32,495 bases of DNA from Gammaproteobacteria bacterium (GTDB lineage: Bacteria; Pseudomonadota; Gammaproteobacteria; SZUA-229): contig JAOUKV010000032.1 in NCBI GenBank assembly GCA_029882355.1, positions 1 to 32,495 of the forward strand, read 5' to 3'. The notes beneath the pieces were generated by a model. It did not search any database. It had not been told where the DNA came from and worked only from the letters and a program-made list of their open reading frames with translations. Below, one piece after another: positions 14,497 to 23,732 of this stretch. A program made the position numbers and the translations under genes. The first letter of the stretch is position 1. The number at the start of each line of letters is the position of its first letter.

Positions 14497-15786
14497 ATGA
14501 GTTCCAACAACAACCCAGACTGGCTGGCTGATGATAGCCAACACGTCTGGCATCCCTACAGCGCCATTAATTCCGGCCTGCCAGTTTTCCCGATTGAATC
14601 AGCTGACGGTGTTCGCCTGAAACTGTCTGATGGCCGTGAACTGATCGACGGCATGGCCTCGTGGTGGTGCGCGATTCACGGTTACAACCATCCGGTTTTA
14701 AATGCAGCGATTAACAAGCAACTTGAGTCCATGGCACATGTCATGTTCGGCGGCCTGACGCACCAGCCCGCAGTTGCGCTCGCCAGCAAACTAATCGACA
14801 TCACCCCTGAGGCATTTCAGAGTGTGTTTTTCTCGGACTCGGGTTCGGTGTCAGTGGAAGTCGCGATGAAGATGGCGATTCAGTACTGGCACACAAAAGA
14901 GCAACCGCAGAAACAGAAATTCCTGACCGTTCGCGGCGGCTATCACGGCGATACCTTTGGCGCGATGTCGGTGTGTGACCCGGTCACCGGCATGCACTCG
15001 CTATTTGCTAACAGCATCAGCCAGCAGTTTTTTGTCGATGTGCCGACGCGTGGCTTCGGCGAAACCTGCAACGATGATGATATGCAGCCGATGCAGGCTG
15101 CACTGGAAGAATATGGAAACAACATCGCCGCCGTTATTCTCGAACCTGTGGTACAGGGTGCGGGTGGCATGCGTTTTTATTCGGCCGATTACCTCAATCG
15201 CCTGCGCGAACTTTGTGATGAACACAATGCATTGCTAATCTTCGACGAAATTGCCACCGGCTTTGGTCGCACGGGTAAACTGTTTGCGCTGGAACATTGC
15301 GAAATTACACCCGACATTCTTTGCCTGGGAAAATCACTCACCGGCGGTTACATGACACTGGCAGCAACCCTGACCACCAACGAGGTCAGCCAGACCATCA
15401 GCAATGGCGAACCCGGTTTATTCATGCACGGTCCAACCTTCATGGCCAACCCCCTGGCGTGCAGCGTCGCCCTTGCCAGTATTAATTTGCTACTCGACTC
15501 GCCGTGGCAGGAAAATATCGGCAGAATAGAACAACAGCTGAAACAGGAACTACAGGCTTGCACAACACTGGAAAGCGTTAAAGAAGTACGCGTACTCGGT
15601 GCCATCGGCGTAGTCGAAATGAAACAGCCGGTGGACATGAAAACCCTGCCACAACAGTTCGTCGATGAAGGTGTCTGGGTGCGCCCCTTCGGCAAACTGG
15701 TGTATTTAATGCCGCCTTTTATTATTCAGCCGGATGAACTCAGCATACTCACCAAAGCTATTTACAAGGTAATTAGTAAGATCTAA
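14497..15786 (+). CDS. bioA: Adenosylmethionine-8-amino-7-oxononanoate aminotransferase
   Basis: A 429-residue PLP-dependent class III aminotransferase that converts KAPA to DAPA with SAM as amino donor, in biotin synthesis. Family features are WHPYSAI near the N-terminus, DGMASWWCAIHGYNHP, the cofactor-binding FDEIATGFGRTGKLFA and the PLP lysine in LCLGKSLTGGYM. The start at ATG 14497 gives MSSNNNPDWLADDSQHVWHPY; the frame extends to a GTG at 14455 but the added residues are not family-like and overlap the likely promoter. No other bio genes are in the window. Confidence 0.95.
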   Translation: MSSNNNPDWLADDSQHVWHPYSAINSGLPVFPIESADGVRLKLSDGRELIDGMASWWCAIHGYNHPVLNAAINKQLESMAHVMFGGLTHQPAVALASKLIDITPEAFQSVFFSDSGSVSVEVAMKMAIQYWHTKEQPQKQKFLTVRGGYHGDTFGAMSVCDPVTGMHSLFANSISQQFFVDVPTRGFGETCNDDDMQPMQAALEEYGNNIAAVILEPVVQGAGGMRFYSADYLNRLRELCDEHNALLIFDEIATGFGRTGKLFALEHCEITPDILCLGKSLTGGYMTLAATLTTNEVSQTISNGEPGLFMHGPTFMANPLACSVALASINLLLDSPWQENIGRIEQQLKQELQACTTLESVKEVRVLGAIGVVEMKQPVDMKTLPQQFVDEGVWVRPFGKLVYLMPPFIIQPDELSILTKAIYKVISKI

Positions 15787-15824
15787 ACACAGACAGGAAG
15801 CAGCATAGTAGAATCACCGATTCA

Positions 15825-15914
15825 GGAGAGATGACAGAGCGGCCGAATGTGCTTGATTCGAAATCAAGTGAACCCTCGCGGGTTCCGAGGGTTCAAATCC
15901 CTCTCTCTCCGCCA
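15825..15914 (+). tRNA. tRNA-Ser (anticodon CGA)
   Basis: A complete 90-nt class II tRNA with encoded CCA. The acceptor stem is GGAGAGA/TCTCTCC, the anticodon stem CTTGA/TCAAG holds the loop TTCGAAA (anticodon CGA, decoding UCG), the long variable arm is CCTCGCGGGTTCCGAGG-like, and the T arm reads GGTTCAAATCC. A TAGAAT hexamer at 15809-15814 may be its -10 element. Confidence 0.95.
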
Positions 15915-16071
15915 TAAATAAACACCAGACTACCATTCAACCAGTAATCTAAGCCAAACAGCCCTCTTGTAGAACATTTCATCCACATATAATCTATTCT
16001 CTCTAATACAGATACAGTGTAATAAGGACAAAACCATCTCCGATAGAATATCCCATTTCCGCCTGATCACG

Positions 16072-17472
16072 ATGATACTGACTTTAATCGTCGGTATTAT
16101 CGTGTTCTTTTTTAATGGCCTACCCAAGCTTATGAATAAGCCTGTCCTGGAACAAATTATCGAATCAGGTGAACTCAGGGTAGTAACCCGCAATAGCCCC
16201 ACCACCTATTACGAGGGTGCCGACGGTCCAGCCGGTCTTGAATATGACCTGGTAAAAATGTTTGCCGATCAACTTGGCGTCAAACTCACTTTGATCGTAC
16301 CGGACTCTTTCAGTGGTTTACTGGATGATATTAAGAATGGTCGAGCTCATATTGCTGCGGCTGGCCTTAGCATTACAGAATCCAGAAAAGAAGTGCTTAA
16401 GTTTGGCCCCAGCTATCAGGAAGTAACCGAACAACTGGTGTACAACATCAATCATGATCGCCCCAAAGACCTGGGTGACATGGAAAACGGTTTGCTCGAA
16501 GTGGTCGCCGAGTCGAGCCATCAGGACACCTTGATGGCTGAGCAGGCCAATTACCCGGAGCTGAACTGGAAAAATAATGAAGAACTCGAAAGCGAGGAAT
16601 TATTACAACTCGTTTCTGATGAAGTCATCGACTATACCATCGCCGATTCCAACGAGTTTATTTTGAATCAACGCTTTTTGATCAACTTGCGCACGGCTTT
16701 TGATATCGGCTCTTCAAAAAAACTCGCCTGGGCATTCCCGAAAAAAGGCGACCACAGTTTACACGCTGAGGCTATAAAATTTTTTGAGCGTATTCGAAAA
16801 AACGGTGAGCTCACACGGCTTATGGAACGAGCCTACGGCCATGCTGAAAATTTTGACTATGTCGGCACTTTGTATTTCAGGCGCCACATTGAATCTCGTC
16901 TTCCTAAATACCAGAAGATGTTCGAACAGGCTGCCGACATTAATGATCTCGACTGGCAATTGCTGGCTGCCATCGGGTATCAGGAATCGCACTGGAATCC
17001 AAAGGCCATTTCACCCACGGGTGTACGTGGCATTATGATGCTAACTCAGGCTACCGCTGCACAAATGGGTGTAAAAAACAGGCTTAAGCCCAAGAGCAGC
17101 ATTGATGGTGGTGCGCGTTATTTCGCTTCCCGCCTCAAAAAGATTGATGAAACGATAGAAGAACCAGATAGAACATGGATGGCACTGGCTGCCTACAATG
17201 TTGGTACCGGGCATTTGGAAGATGCGCGCATTATTACTAAGCAACAGGGAAATGACCCCAACAAATGGATAGATGTAAAGCAATCACTGCCTTTACTGGC
17301 AAAAAGAAAATGGTATAAAAAAACAAAACACGGTTATGCGCGTGGTTGGGAACCGGTACGTTATGTAGAAAATATAAGAAGTTATTACGACATTTTGCAC
17401 TGGGTCAATGAAAATGGAAAAGATGAGAAAGCTGACCCAGATGCGCTTTCTATCCTACCTCAAGTACCTTAA
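16072..17472 (+). CDS. mltF: Membrane-bound lytic murein transglycosylase F
   Basis: A 466-residue murein hydrolase that cleaves peptidoglycan between MurNAc and GlcNAc with anhydro-MurNAc formation. It starts with an N-terminal hydrophobic helix (LTLIVGIIVFFF), followed by a solute-binding-protein-like regulatory domain (about 33-255) and a C-terminal SLT domain with catalytic E305 in GYQESHWNP, followed by SPTGVRGIMMLTQ, AAYNVG and GYARGWEPVRYVENI. The ATG at 16072 lacks a ribosome binding site and gives a very short cytoplasmic segment. The frame is open upstream without ATG, GTG or TTG; see the finding on a possible AUC start at 16036. Only a weak hairpin (near 17485-17508) separates it from convergent recO. 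Confidence 0.92.
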   Translation: MILTLIVGIIVFFFNGLPKLMNKPVLEQIIESGELRVVTRNSPTTYYEGADGPAGLEYDLVKMFADQLGVKLTLIVPDSFSGLLDDIKNGRAHIAAAGLSITESRKEVLKFGPSYQEVTEQLVYNINHDRPKDLGDMENGLLEVVAESSHQDTLMAEQANYPELNWKNNEELESEELLQLVSDEVIDYTIADSNEFILNQRFLINLRTAFDIGSSKKLAWAFPKKGDHSLHAEAIKFFERIRKNGELTRLMERAYGHAENFDYVGTLYFRRHIESRLPKYQKMFEQAADINDLDWQLLAAIGYQESHWNPKAISPTGVRGIMMLTQATAAQMGVKNRLKPKSSIDGGARYFASRLKKIDETIEEPDRTWMALAAYNVGTGHLEDARIITKQQGNDPNKWIDVKQSLPLLAKRKWYKKTKHGYARGWEPVRYVENIRSYYDILHWVNENGKDEKADPDALSILPQVP

Positions 17473-17510
17473 ACAACAATATAACTGGACTTGATTAGCC
17501 AGCTTTTTGT

Positions 17511-18233
17511 TCAGGTGCTACGAATATTGGGCCGTCGAAATAATTCACGACTTTTTAATTTTTTATTTCCAAGATGACCTGCCAGCACATAACGCATTAA
17601 TTTTTTTATTTCACTACGATGCTGTGCTGAGACTATTTCATTTCGCTCAAATGCTATCAGGCTCAAACCGGATAGTACTGGATTCTTAAGCTGTCGGTTT
17701 TGATCACACATAACTGGGCCATGTTCAAAATGATAGGCATAATAACAATCTTCTCGAACCGGCTCACCACTGTCCGCATCAACAATAAGATTTAGACCAA
17801 AACCCAGCAACTGCAATAGTTCTTTCTCAAACAGGCGTAGTACAAGCTCAATATTGTCTGTTTCTTTTAAAGCATATAAACAGGCATGATATTGGTCAAA
17901 GACTTCCTCATGCACATCGTTCTTATGCAACAAATAAACCAGTAGTTCATTGATATAGATAGCGGACATTTGCGACTTGCCGAACAAGGCAGGCGCTTTG
18001 AGATCCGCCATTTCGACACTGTTCAAAAATGGCATTTCACCACGTCCCTGCCAGCTCATCAGCAAAGGTCGAAAAATCTGTAGTAGACCACCAGTTTTAG
18101 ATTTTGCGCCACGACTACCTCGCGACATTAAACTAATGCGGCCATGCTCACGTGAAAACACATCAAGAATTTGACTGCTATCACGAAATGGACGTTTGTG
18201 AAGGATATACGCGACCTGAGTTTCAACGCGCAT
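17511..18233 (-). CDS. recO: DNA repair protein RecO
   Basis: A 240-residue RecFOR-pathway protein that helps load RecA onto SSB-coated gapped DNA. The N-terminal OB-fold is recognisable (AYILHKRPFRDSSQILDVFSREHGRI), followed by the helical region (YINELLVYLL, ELLQLLGFGLNL). Zinc-binding cysteines are absent, as in other gammaproteobacterial RecO. It ends the lepA-lepB-DUF4845-rnc-era-recO gene string, 13 nt after era. The pdxJ gene that often follows is missing here. Confidence 0.95.
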   Translation of the reverse strand: MRVETQVAYILHKRPFRDSSQILDVFSREHGRISLMSRGSRGAKSKTGGLLQIFRPLLMSWQGRGEMPFLNSVEMADLKAPALFGKSQMSAIYINELLVYLLHKNDVHEEVFDQYHACLYALKETDNIELVLRLFEKELLQLLGFGLNLIVDADSGEPVREDCYYAYHFEHGPVMCDQNRQLKNPVLSGLSLIAFERNEIVSAQHRSEIKKLMRYVLAGHLGNKKLKSRELFRRPNIRST

Positions 18234-18246
18234 GCTTTAGCCTATT

Positions 18247-19158
18247 CTACTCTTCGCCGTAACCCAGACCCCGAAGTGCCTGCTCATCATTCGACCACCC
18301 TTCACGGACCTTAACCCAAAGGTTCAGATACACTTTGTTGCCAGCCATGGCTTCAATGTCCTTGCGGGATTTAGTGCCAATTGATTTTAGGCGATCACCC
18401 TTGCGGCCAATAATAATAGTTTTCTGTCCTTTGCTCTCAACAAAAATAGTCGCGTGTATCCTGATTATGTCTTCACCATCTTCATATTTATCAATACTGA
18501 CTGTTGATGTATAAGGTAGTTCCTGACCTAACTCTCTAACCAGTTTTTCTCGAATAATCTCTGCTGACAAAAATCGCATACTACGATTAGTCAGCTGGTC
18601 ATCAGGATAAAAAGCTTCATTTTCAGGCAGCAAGGCAGCAACGGCTTGCTCAACTTTATCAAGATTCAAACTCTTAACCGCCGCAGCGGGTATGACATCC
18701 TGAAATTTAAATTTCGATGAAATATTATCAATAAAAGGTAGCAAGGTTTCTTTATCACTGACCTGATCAATTTTATTTACCACAAGGATCACAGGACAGG
18801 TCATTGGTTCCAGACGCTGTAAAACGGCATCGTCTTCATCTGTCCACTCCATCGCCTGGATAACAAACAATATAACATCGACGTCGGACATCACTGAAGC
18901 CGCTGATCGATTCATATATTTATTAATCGCCGAACTACGTCTCTGATGCAGGCCGGGAGTATCTACGTAGACCGTTTGCACATTTTCATCAGTTTTAATA
19001 CCAAGAATCTGATGCCGTGTGGTCTGAGGTTTTCTGGAAGTAATACTGAGTTTTATACCTAATATGTGATTTAGTAACGTGGACTTACCAACATTAGGAC
19101 GGCCGATAATAGCCACGTAACCACAACGATGTGCAACTTGATTTTCTGATTTAGACAT
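18247..19158 (-). CDS. era: GTPase Era
   Basis: A 303-residue GTPase for 16S rRNA maturation and 30S assembly. G1 is GRPNVGKST (19-27), G3 is DTPGLH (66-71), G4 is NKID (128-131), and the C-terminal KH domain has the loop IGRKGDRLKSIG that binds the 3' end of 16S rRNA. It overlaps the end of rnc by 8 nt, consistent with translational coupling of two RNA-processing factors. Confidence 0.97.
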   Translation of the reverse strand: MSKSENQVAHRCGYVAIIGRPNVGKSTLLNHILGIKLSITSRKPQTTRHQILGIKTDENVQTVYVDTPGLHQRRSSAINKYMNRSAASVMSDVDVILFVIQAMEWTDEDDAVLQRLEPMTCPVILVVNKIDQVSDKETLLPFIDNISSKFKFQDVIPAAAVKSLNLDKVEQAVAALLPENEAFYPDDQLTNRSMRFLSAEIIREKLVRELGQELPYTSTVSIDKYEDGEDIIRIHATIFVESKGQKTIIIGRKGDRLKSIGTKSRKDIEAMAGNKVYLNLWVKVREGWSNDEQALRGLGYGEE

Positions 19159-19843
19159 TCAATTTTTGTTTAACCTGTTTATAAGCAGTTTCTGCTGCTA
19201 GCTGTTCTGCTTTTCGGCGACTACCACCTTCTGCCTGTGTAATGCAATCAACTCCTTCAATGCTGCATCGCACCATAAAAGACTGAGCGTGAGCTTTTCC
19301 GCTAACACTAAGCACATCGTAGACAGGAATGGGCAAACGACGTGACTGAAGTAATTCCTGCAGGCGTGTTTTGGGATCTTTGAGGGTGTCAGTGTCGGGA
19401 AGATTTTTCAGTTTGTCCCCGAACAGTCTCAAAATCAAAGCCTGACAGGCATCAAAACCACCGTCACAATAAACGGCGCCTAAAATGCTTTCAACGGTGT
19501 CGGCAAGAATAGATGAACGTCTAAAACCGCCACTTTTTAACTCACCAGCGCCAAGCTTGACACAGTCACCAAGGTTCAGGTCTCGTGCAATTTCCGCGAG
19601 AGTTTCACCATTAACCAGGCTGGCTCGCAAACGACTCAGGTCACCTTCACGTAAATCGGGGCGTTGACGAAACAACGCATCTGCAATAACAAAGTTCAGG
19701 ATACCGTCACCCAAAAATTCAAGTCGTTCGTTATTACGAGAGCCTACACTCCTATGCGTCAATGATTCATCAAGCAAATCGAGGTCTTTGAATGAATAAT
19801 CAAGCCTGTTAATAAGCGCTGATATATGATAATTCTCGTTCAT
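19151..19843 (-). CDS. rnc: Ribonuclease III
   Basis: A 230-residue double-strand-specific endoribonuclease that processes rRNA precursors and structured mRNAs. The signature NERLEFLGD is at 38-46 and the second catalytic cluster LADTVESILGAVY includes D115 and E118. A dsRNA-binding domain occupies the C-terminal third (DPKTRLQELLQSRRLPIP onward). It lies between the DUF4845 gene (12-nt gap) and era (8-nt overlap). Confidence 0.97.
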   Translation of the reverse strand: MNENYHISALINRLDYSFKDLDLLDESLTHRSVGSRNNERLEFLGDGILNFVIADALFRQRPDLREGDLSRLRASLVNGETLAEIARDLNLGDCVKLGAGELKSGGFRRSSILADTVESILGAVYCDGGFDACQALILRLFGDKLKNLPDTDTLKDPKTRLQELLQSRRLPIPVYDVLSVSGKAHAQSFMVRCSIEGVDCITQAEGGSRRKAEQLAAETAYKQVKQKLNV

Positions 19844-19855
19844 AAATAAAAATTA

Positions 19856-20233
19856 TTACATTTTTATTTTAGCTACATGTTTGATGTTATAAATATAATC
19901 CAGCTTTCCTATAATCTTGTCTCTAGGCTCATATTCAACAGTCACAATGTAATAGCCTTTAGATTTTTTAATGCTGACCTTTTCCAGATCAAAACCATAG
20001 ATATTATTAACCTTTGTTTTTGCCAAAATGGCCTTATGAATCTGTTTCGGTGTTGCACCCACAAGTGCAACATCAGATTCTAGTTTTTTCCATACTGATT
20101 TTATTGCAAAATCTTCGGCAAACACAGGTCCAATTTTGACAAGCAACATAAACTGAAAACCCACAAAAACCAGAACAACTGTCCAGCTAATTAGTGTCAT
20201 CCCACTCTGTTTTTTCAAAGATTGTTTATTCAT
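19856..20233 (-). CDS. DUF4845 family single-pass membrane protein
   Basis: A 125-residue protein of the DUF4845 family, regularly found between lepB and rnc in gammaproteobacteria. The N-terminus has a pilin-like look (KKQSGMTLISWTVVLVFVGF): short charged leader, Gly, then a hydrophobic helix, followed by a small periplasmic domain. The start at 20233 has GGAGG 6 nt upstream; an ATG 15 nt further upstream overlaps that site. Function unknown; whether prepilin peptidase cleaves it is untested. Confidence 0.85.
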   Translation of the reverse strand: MNKQSLKKQSGMTLISWTVVLVFVGFQFMLLVKIGPVFAEDFAIKSVWKKLESDVALVGATPKQIHKAILAKTKVNNIYGFDLEKVSIKKSKGYYIVTVEYEPRDKIIGKLDYIYNIKHVAKIKM

Positions 20234-20258
20234 AAAAAACCTCCACATATACCGACTA

Positions 20259-21023
20259 TCAATTGATTATATTACCTAAGCGCTTCCAGTGCACTCCATC
20301 ACTCCAGTGCATCCATATCATAAATGCTTTACCAACGAGATTTTCTTCTGGAACAGCACCCCAGACACGACTGTCTGCACTATTGTCTCGATTATCACCC
20401 ATCACAAAATACATTTTTTCAGGAACGATGTACTCTCCTTCCAAACTATTTGGCCTTCCAGGCATCAGCAAGATAGGATGCTCCGCATCAACTAAATCTT
20501 CTACATATTCACTTGCATGCTCTTGACCAGGCCCTTCATACTGACCTTCAAACTTGCGTTGAACAGGATTACCATTTACATAGAGCACCTTGTTGTAATA
20601 AGCAATATGATCACCCGGCAAACCGACTACACGCTTAATGTAATCCAGCGAAGGATCACGTGGATAGCGAAAAACCATCACATCACCTCGCTCAGGATCA
20701 CCCGTTTCAATCACTTTTTTATTCAATACAGGTATACGTATACCATAGGCAAATTTGTTAACCAGAATAAAGTCACCAATGTATAGTGATGGCAGCATCG
20801 AACCCGACGGGATTTTGAAAGGCTCAACAATAAATCCGCGTAACAAAAAAACGACCAGCAATACCGGAAAAAATGACTTGGCATATTCCACCACAACTGG
20901 TTCTTTAATAATTTCTTCAACGTTAGAAGATCTTTTTTCTGCCAAATACAGACTATCAAAAGCCCAGATAACACCAGTTACCAGAACACCCATCAACAAA
21001 TAAAAAGAAAAATCAAATATCAT
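20259..21023 (-). CDS. lepB: Signal peptidase I
   Basis: A 254-residue inner-membrane leader peptidase that removes Sec and Tat signal peptides. Two N-terminal membrane helices (3-21 and about 50-64) precede the catalytic Ser in PSGSM (S75) and the catalytic Lys in YIKRVVGLPGD (K130); the conserved GDNRDNSADSRVWG box is present. It follows lepA by 34 nt in the usual lepA-lepB order. Confidence 0.97.
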   Translation of the reverse strand: MIFDFSFYLLMGVLVTGVIWAFDSLYLAEKRSSNVEEIIKEPVVVEYAKSFFPVLLVVFLLRGFIVEPFKIPSGSMLPSLYIGDFILVNKFAYGIRIPVLNKKVIETGDPERGDVMVFRYPRDPSLDYIKRVVGLPGDHIAYYNKVLYVNGNPVQRKFEGQYEGPGQEHASEYVEDLVDAEHPILLMPGRPNSLEGEYIVPEKMYFVMGDNRDNSADSRVWGAVPEENLVGKAFMIWMHWSDGVHWKRLGNIIN

Positions 21024-21057
21024 AATATTAACGCTATCTTCCGTTGTTCATTAAAAT

Positions 21058-22851
21058 TCAATTATCATCCACTCGCAAAACAGCCAAAAAGGCTTCCTGT
21101 GGGATTTCAACCTTACCAAACTGTTTCATCCGCTTTTTGCCTTTTTTCTGCTTCTCAAGCAATTTACGTTTACGACTGACATCACCACCATAACATTTCG
21201 CGATTACATTTTTGCGCAATGCCTTAACCGTGGTGCGCGCGATAATATTGCGTCCTATCGCCGCCTGTATTGCAACATCAAACATCTGACGGGGAATTAA
21301 TTCCCGCATCTTTTCAGCGACATCACGGCCGCGTCGTGTACTCACATCGCGGTGAGCAATCATTGATAAGGCATCGACTCTTTCGCCGTTGATGAGTATA
21401 TCCATTTTTACCAAATCTGCTGCCTGAAAGCGAGAGAACTCATAATCAAACGAGGCATAACCACGGCTGACCGATTTCAGCTTATCAAAGAAGTCCAGCA
21501 CCACTTCACTCAGCGGCATATCGTATTGCAGTGAAACCTGATTACCCATGTACTGCATATTGGTCTGAATGCCACGTTTTTCGATACACAAGGTAATGAC
21601 ATTACCGACATAATCCTGTGGCACCAATATATTTGTTTTAATTATAGGCTCACGCAACTCTTCAATGAGATTCACTTCTGGTAAGTCAGAAGGATTATGA
21701 ATTTCGAACACCTTACCTTTGGTATCGAGAATCTGATAAATCACGGTGGGCGCCGTGGTAATCAGGTTGAGGTCATACTCACGCTCCAGACGCTCCTGAA
21801 CGATTTCCATATGCAGCATACCGAGGAAGCCGATACGGAAACCAAGACCGAGTGCTGAGGAATTCTCAGGTTCGTATTTCAGCGAGGCATCATTCAGCGT
21901 GAGCTTATCTAGCGAGTCCCTGAAATCATTGTAATCATCCGACTCAACCGGGAACATGCCCGCAAATACTCGCGGCTGCACTTCTTTAAAACCTTCCAGG
22001 GCTTCGGCGGCGGGATTATCCGCCAGGGTAATGGTATCACCGACTTTTGCCGAATTAATTTCTTTGAGGTTGGCAATGATGTAACCTACCTGTCCGGAAG
22101 AAAGCACATCAGAGTCATTGCGTTTAGGCGTGAAGACACCCACCTTGTCGACCAGATAATTGCGCCCGGTCGACATCACCTGCATTTTCTGGCGTGGACG
22201 AATAGCACCCTGTTTAATACGGACCAGAACAATCACGCCAACATAGGGATCAAACCAGGAGTCGATAATCAGCGCCTGTAAAGGCGCATCGGGATCACCC
22301 GTCGGTGGTGGCACCTCGGCAACAATCTGCTCCAGCAGCTCATCCACGCCGACACCGGTTTTGGCACTGACCCGGCAGGCGTGCTCGGCTTCAACACCTA
22401 TTACATCTTCAATTTCCTTGATAACACGCTCAGGCTCAGCGGCCGGCAAATCAATCTTGTTGAGCACCGGGATCACTTCCAACCCCTGTTCGATAGCCGT
22501 GTAACAGTTGGCCACGCTCTGCGCCTCAACACCTTGTGATGCATCAACAATCAGTAAAGCACCCTCACAGGCCGACAGAGAGCGCGAAACTTCATAAGAG
22601 AAATCCACGTGACCGGGAGTATCAATAAAGTTGAGCTGATAAATCTCCCCGTCATTGGCTTTATAATTCAGCGTGACGCTCTGTGCCTTAATGGTGATAC
22701 CGCGCTCACGCTCGATATCCATTGAATCCAGCACCTGTGCTTTCATGTCTCGTTCAGCCAAACCTTCACAGGTTTGAATTAAACGGTCAGCCAGCGTCGA
22801 TTTGCCATGATCGATGTGAGCAATAATAGAAAAGTTACGAATATTTTTCAT
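21058..22851 (-). CDS. lepA: Elongation factor 4 (LepA)
   Basis: A ribosome-dependent GTPase of 597 residues that affects translocation and ribosome biogenesis. It has G1 [10 protein letters not shown]3 [10 protein letters not shown]4 NKIDLP and the LepA-specific C-terminal domain ([41 protein letters not shown]). I chose ATG 22851 because homologues start [16 protein letters not shown]; an ATG two codons upstream (22857) is equally possible. Confidence 0.97.
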   Translation of the reverse strand: MKNIRNFSIIAHIDHGKSTLADRLIQTCEGLAERDMKAQVLDSMDIERERGITIKAQSVTLNYKANDGEIYQLNFIDTPGHVDFSYEVSRSLSACEGALLIVDASQGVEAQSVANCYTAIEQGLEVIPVLNKIDLPAAEPERVIKEIEDVIGVEAEHACRVSAKTGVGVDELLEQIVAEVPPPTGDPDAPLQALIIDSWFDPYVGVIVLVRIKQGAIRPRQKMQVMSTGRNYLVDKVGVFTPKRNDSDVLSSGQVGYIIANLKEINSAKVGDTITLADNPAAEALEGFKEVQPRVFAGMFPVESDDYNDFRDSLDKLTLNDASLKYEPENSSALGLGFRIGFLGMLHMEIVQERLEREYDLNLITTAPTVIYQILDTKGKVFEIHNPSDLPEVNLIEELREPIIKTNILVPQDYVGNVITLCIEKRGIQTNMQYMGNQVSLQYDMPLSEVVLDFFDKLKSVSRGYASFDYEFSRFQAADLVKMDILINGERVDALSMIAHRDVSTRRGRDVAEKMRELIPRQMFDVAIQAAIGRNIIARTTVKALRKNVIAKCYGGDVSRKRKLLEKQKKGKKRMKQFGKVEIPQEAFLAVLRVDDN

Positions 22852-22868
22852 TAACATTAATTGGTTGC

Positions 22869-23105
22869 CTAGGAAACAGCTTGAATTAAGGCTGCTTTAT
22901 CCAGAAAGTATTCACAAATCATATTATCCCCCATCATCAATACCGGAACTCGATGGCCGTAGACCTGCTCCAGTTCAGCATTGTTATCAATAGGAATAAT
23001 CTCGGTTATAAAATTTAGTTCAGTCGATAATTCAGACACAGCTTGCTCCATGTCCTCGCATAAATGACAACCGTGTCGGGTATATAGACTTAATTGTGCA
23101 GGCAT
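22869..23105 (-). CDS. Glutaredoxin-like thiol-disulfide protein
   Basis: A 78-residue glutaredoxin-like fold of the short DUF836/Grx type, with the redox motif C13-H-L-C16 in [13 protein letters not shown] and the cis-proline region HRVPVLMM. It is likely cytoplasmic; substrate unknown. It sits directly before lepA (11-17 nt), where Pseudomonas has mucD, and after the terminator that closes the rpoE-rseABC operon. Confidence 0.85.
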   Translation of the reverse strand: MPAQLSLYTRHGCHLCEDMEQAVSELSTELNFITEIIPIDNNAELEQVYGHRVPVLMMGDNMICEYFLDKAALIQAVS

Positions 23106-23162
23106 TTACTTTTATCGACTCTGTTTTACTGCTTAATGTCCGCGTTATCACAGACTGGACAG

Positions 23163-23184
23163 AAAAAAACCGGCCAACGCCGGT
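23163..23184 (-). terminator. Intrinsic terminator after rseC
   Basis: On the minus strand, ACCGGC-GTTG-GCCGGT is followed by seven T, a clear rho-independent terminator for rpoE-rseA-rseB-rseC. A second hairpin GCTGAG/CTCAGC (23194-23199 with 23215-23220) lies between it and the rseC stop codon. Genes from glutaredoxin-like onward therefore need another promoter or readthrough; none was identified with confidence. Confidence 0.85.
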
Positions 23185-23237
23185 CACATTATTGCTGAGC
23201 TCAGACTAGCTGAACTCAGCGCGGGAGTTTAGCATAA

Positions 23238-23726
23238 TTAATGACTATGCTCAGAAGGACTTTTACCGATCGAGACCGCCAGCAGAACAGGGTTGAAACG
23301 TTGTTGGCAGCGAGCTAAATGCAAATAGAGGCGACCTGCAAATAGCGCTAACACCAGACCAGAAAAAGCGGAGGCCGCAACAACCAGATCACGCCAGTAA
23401 AAAGAAGTCGACAGCCAGCTATCCATCAGTAGGGCTGCCGCTATCATAGCTAACAAGGGCAACAGATAAACCGTTAAAGCGCCCTGAGTGAGCGCTGACT
23501 CCTGCATCCCAACCAGCACATGATCACCCACAGAAACCTCTTCCAGGGGCTTATCAACAGGCTTATCCACATAAAACTGAAGATGTTTTTTATCGAACCA
23601 CTTTGCCAGCACTGAAGTACCACAGCCACTTTTTACCGCACAGCTCTGACAGGATGAACGCCGCTCGGCTTCTACCAGCAAACGGTGATCTTCAACCTCG
23701 ATAACTTGTACTTCTTGTTCAACCAT
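23238..23726 (-). CDS. rseC: SoxR-reducing system protein RseC (MucC)
   Basis: A 162-residue inner-membrane protein of the RseC/MucC family. The N-terminal cytoplasmic part has the cysteine cluster C26, C29, C35 (CQSCAVKSGCG), and two membrane helices follow (ALTVYLLPLLAMIAAALLM and DLVVAASAFSGLVLALFAG). RseC is linked to reduction of SoxR and to sigma-E signalling. It is the last gene of rpoE-rseA-rseB-rseC. Confidence 0.92.
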   Translation of the reverse strand: MVEQEVQVIEVEDHRLLVEAERRSSCQSCAVKSGCGTSVLAKWFDKKHLQFYVDKPVDKPLEEVSVGDHVLVGMQESALTQGALTVYLLPLLAMIAAALLMDSWLSTSFYWRDLVVAASAFSGLVLALFAGRLYLHLARCQQRFNPVLLAVSIGKSPSEHSH

Positions 23727-23732
23727 AGGAAA

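Noticed and set aside
51-15914. The 3' ends of the two tRNA-Ser genes (51-79 and 15886-15914) are nearly identical and could be attachment sites of a 15.8-kb island.
   Set aside because: tRNA-Ser isoacceptors normally share this T arm and acceptor strand, the region between has mostly core metabolic genes, and no integrase is present.
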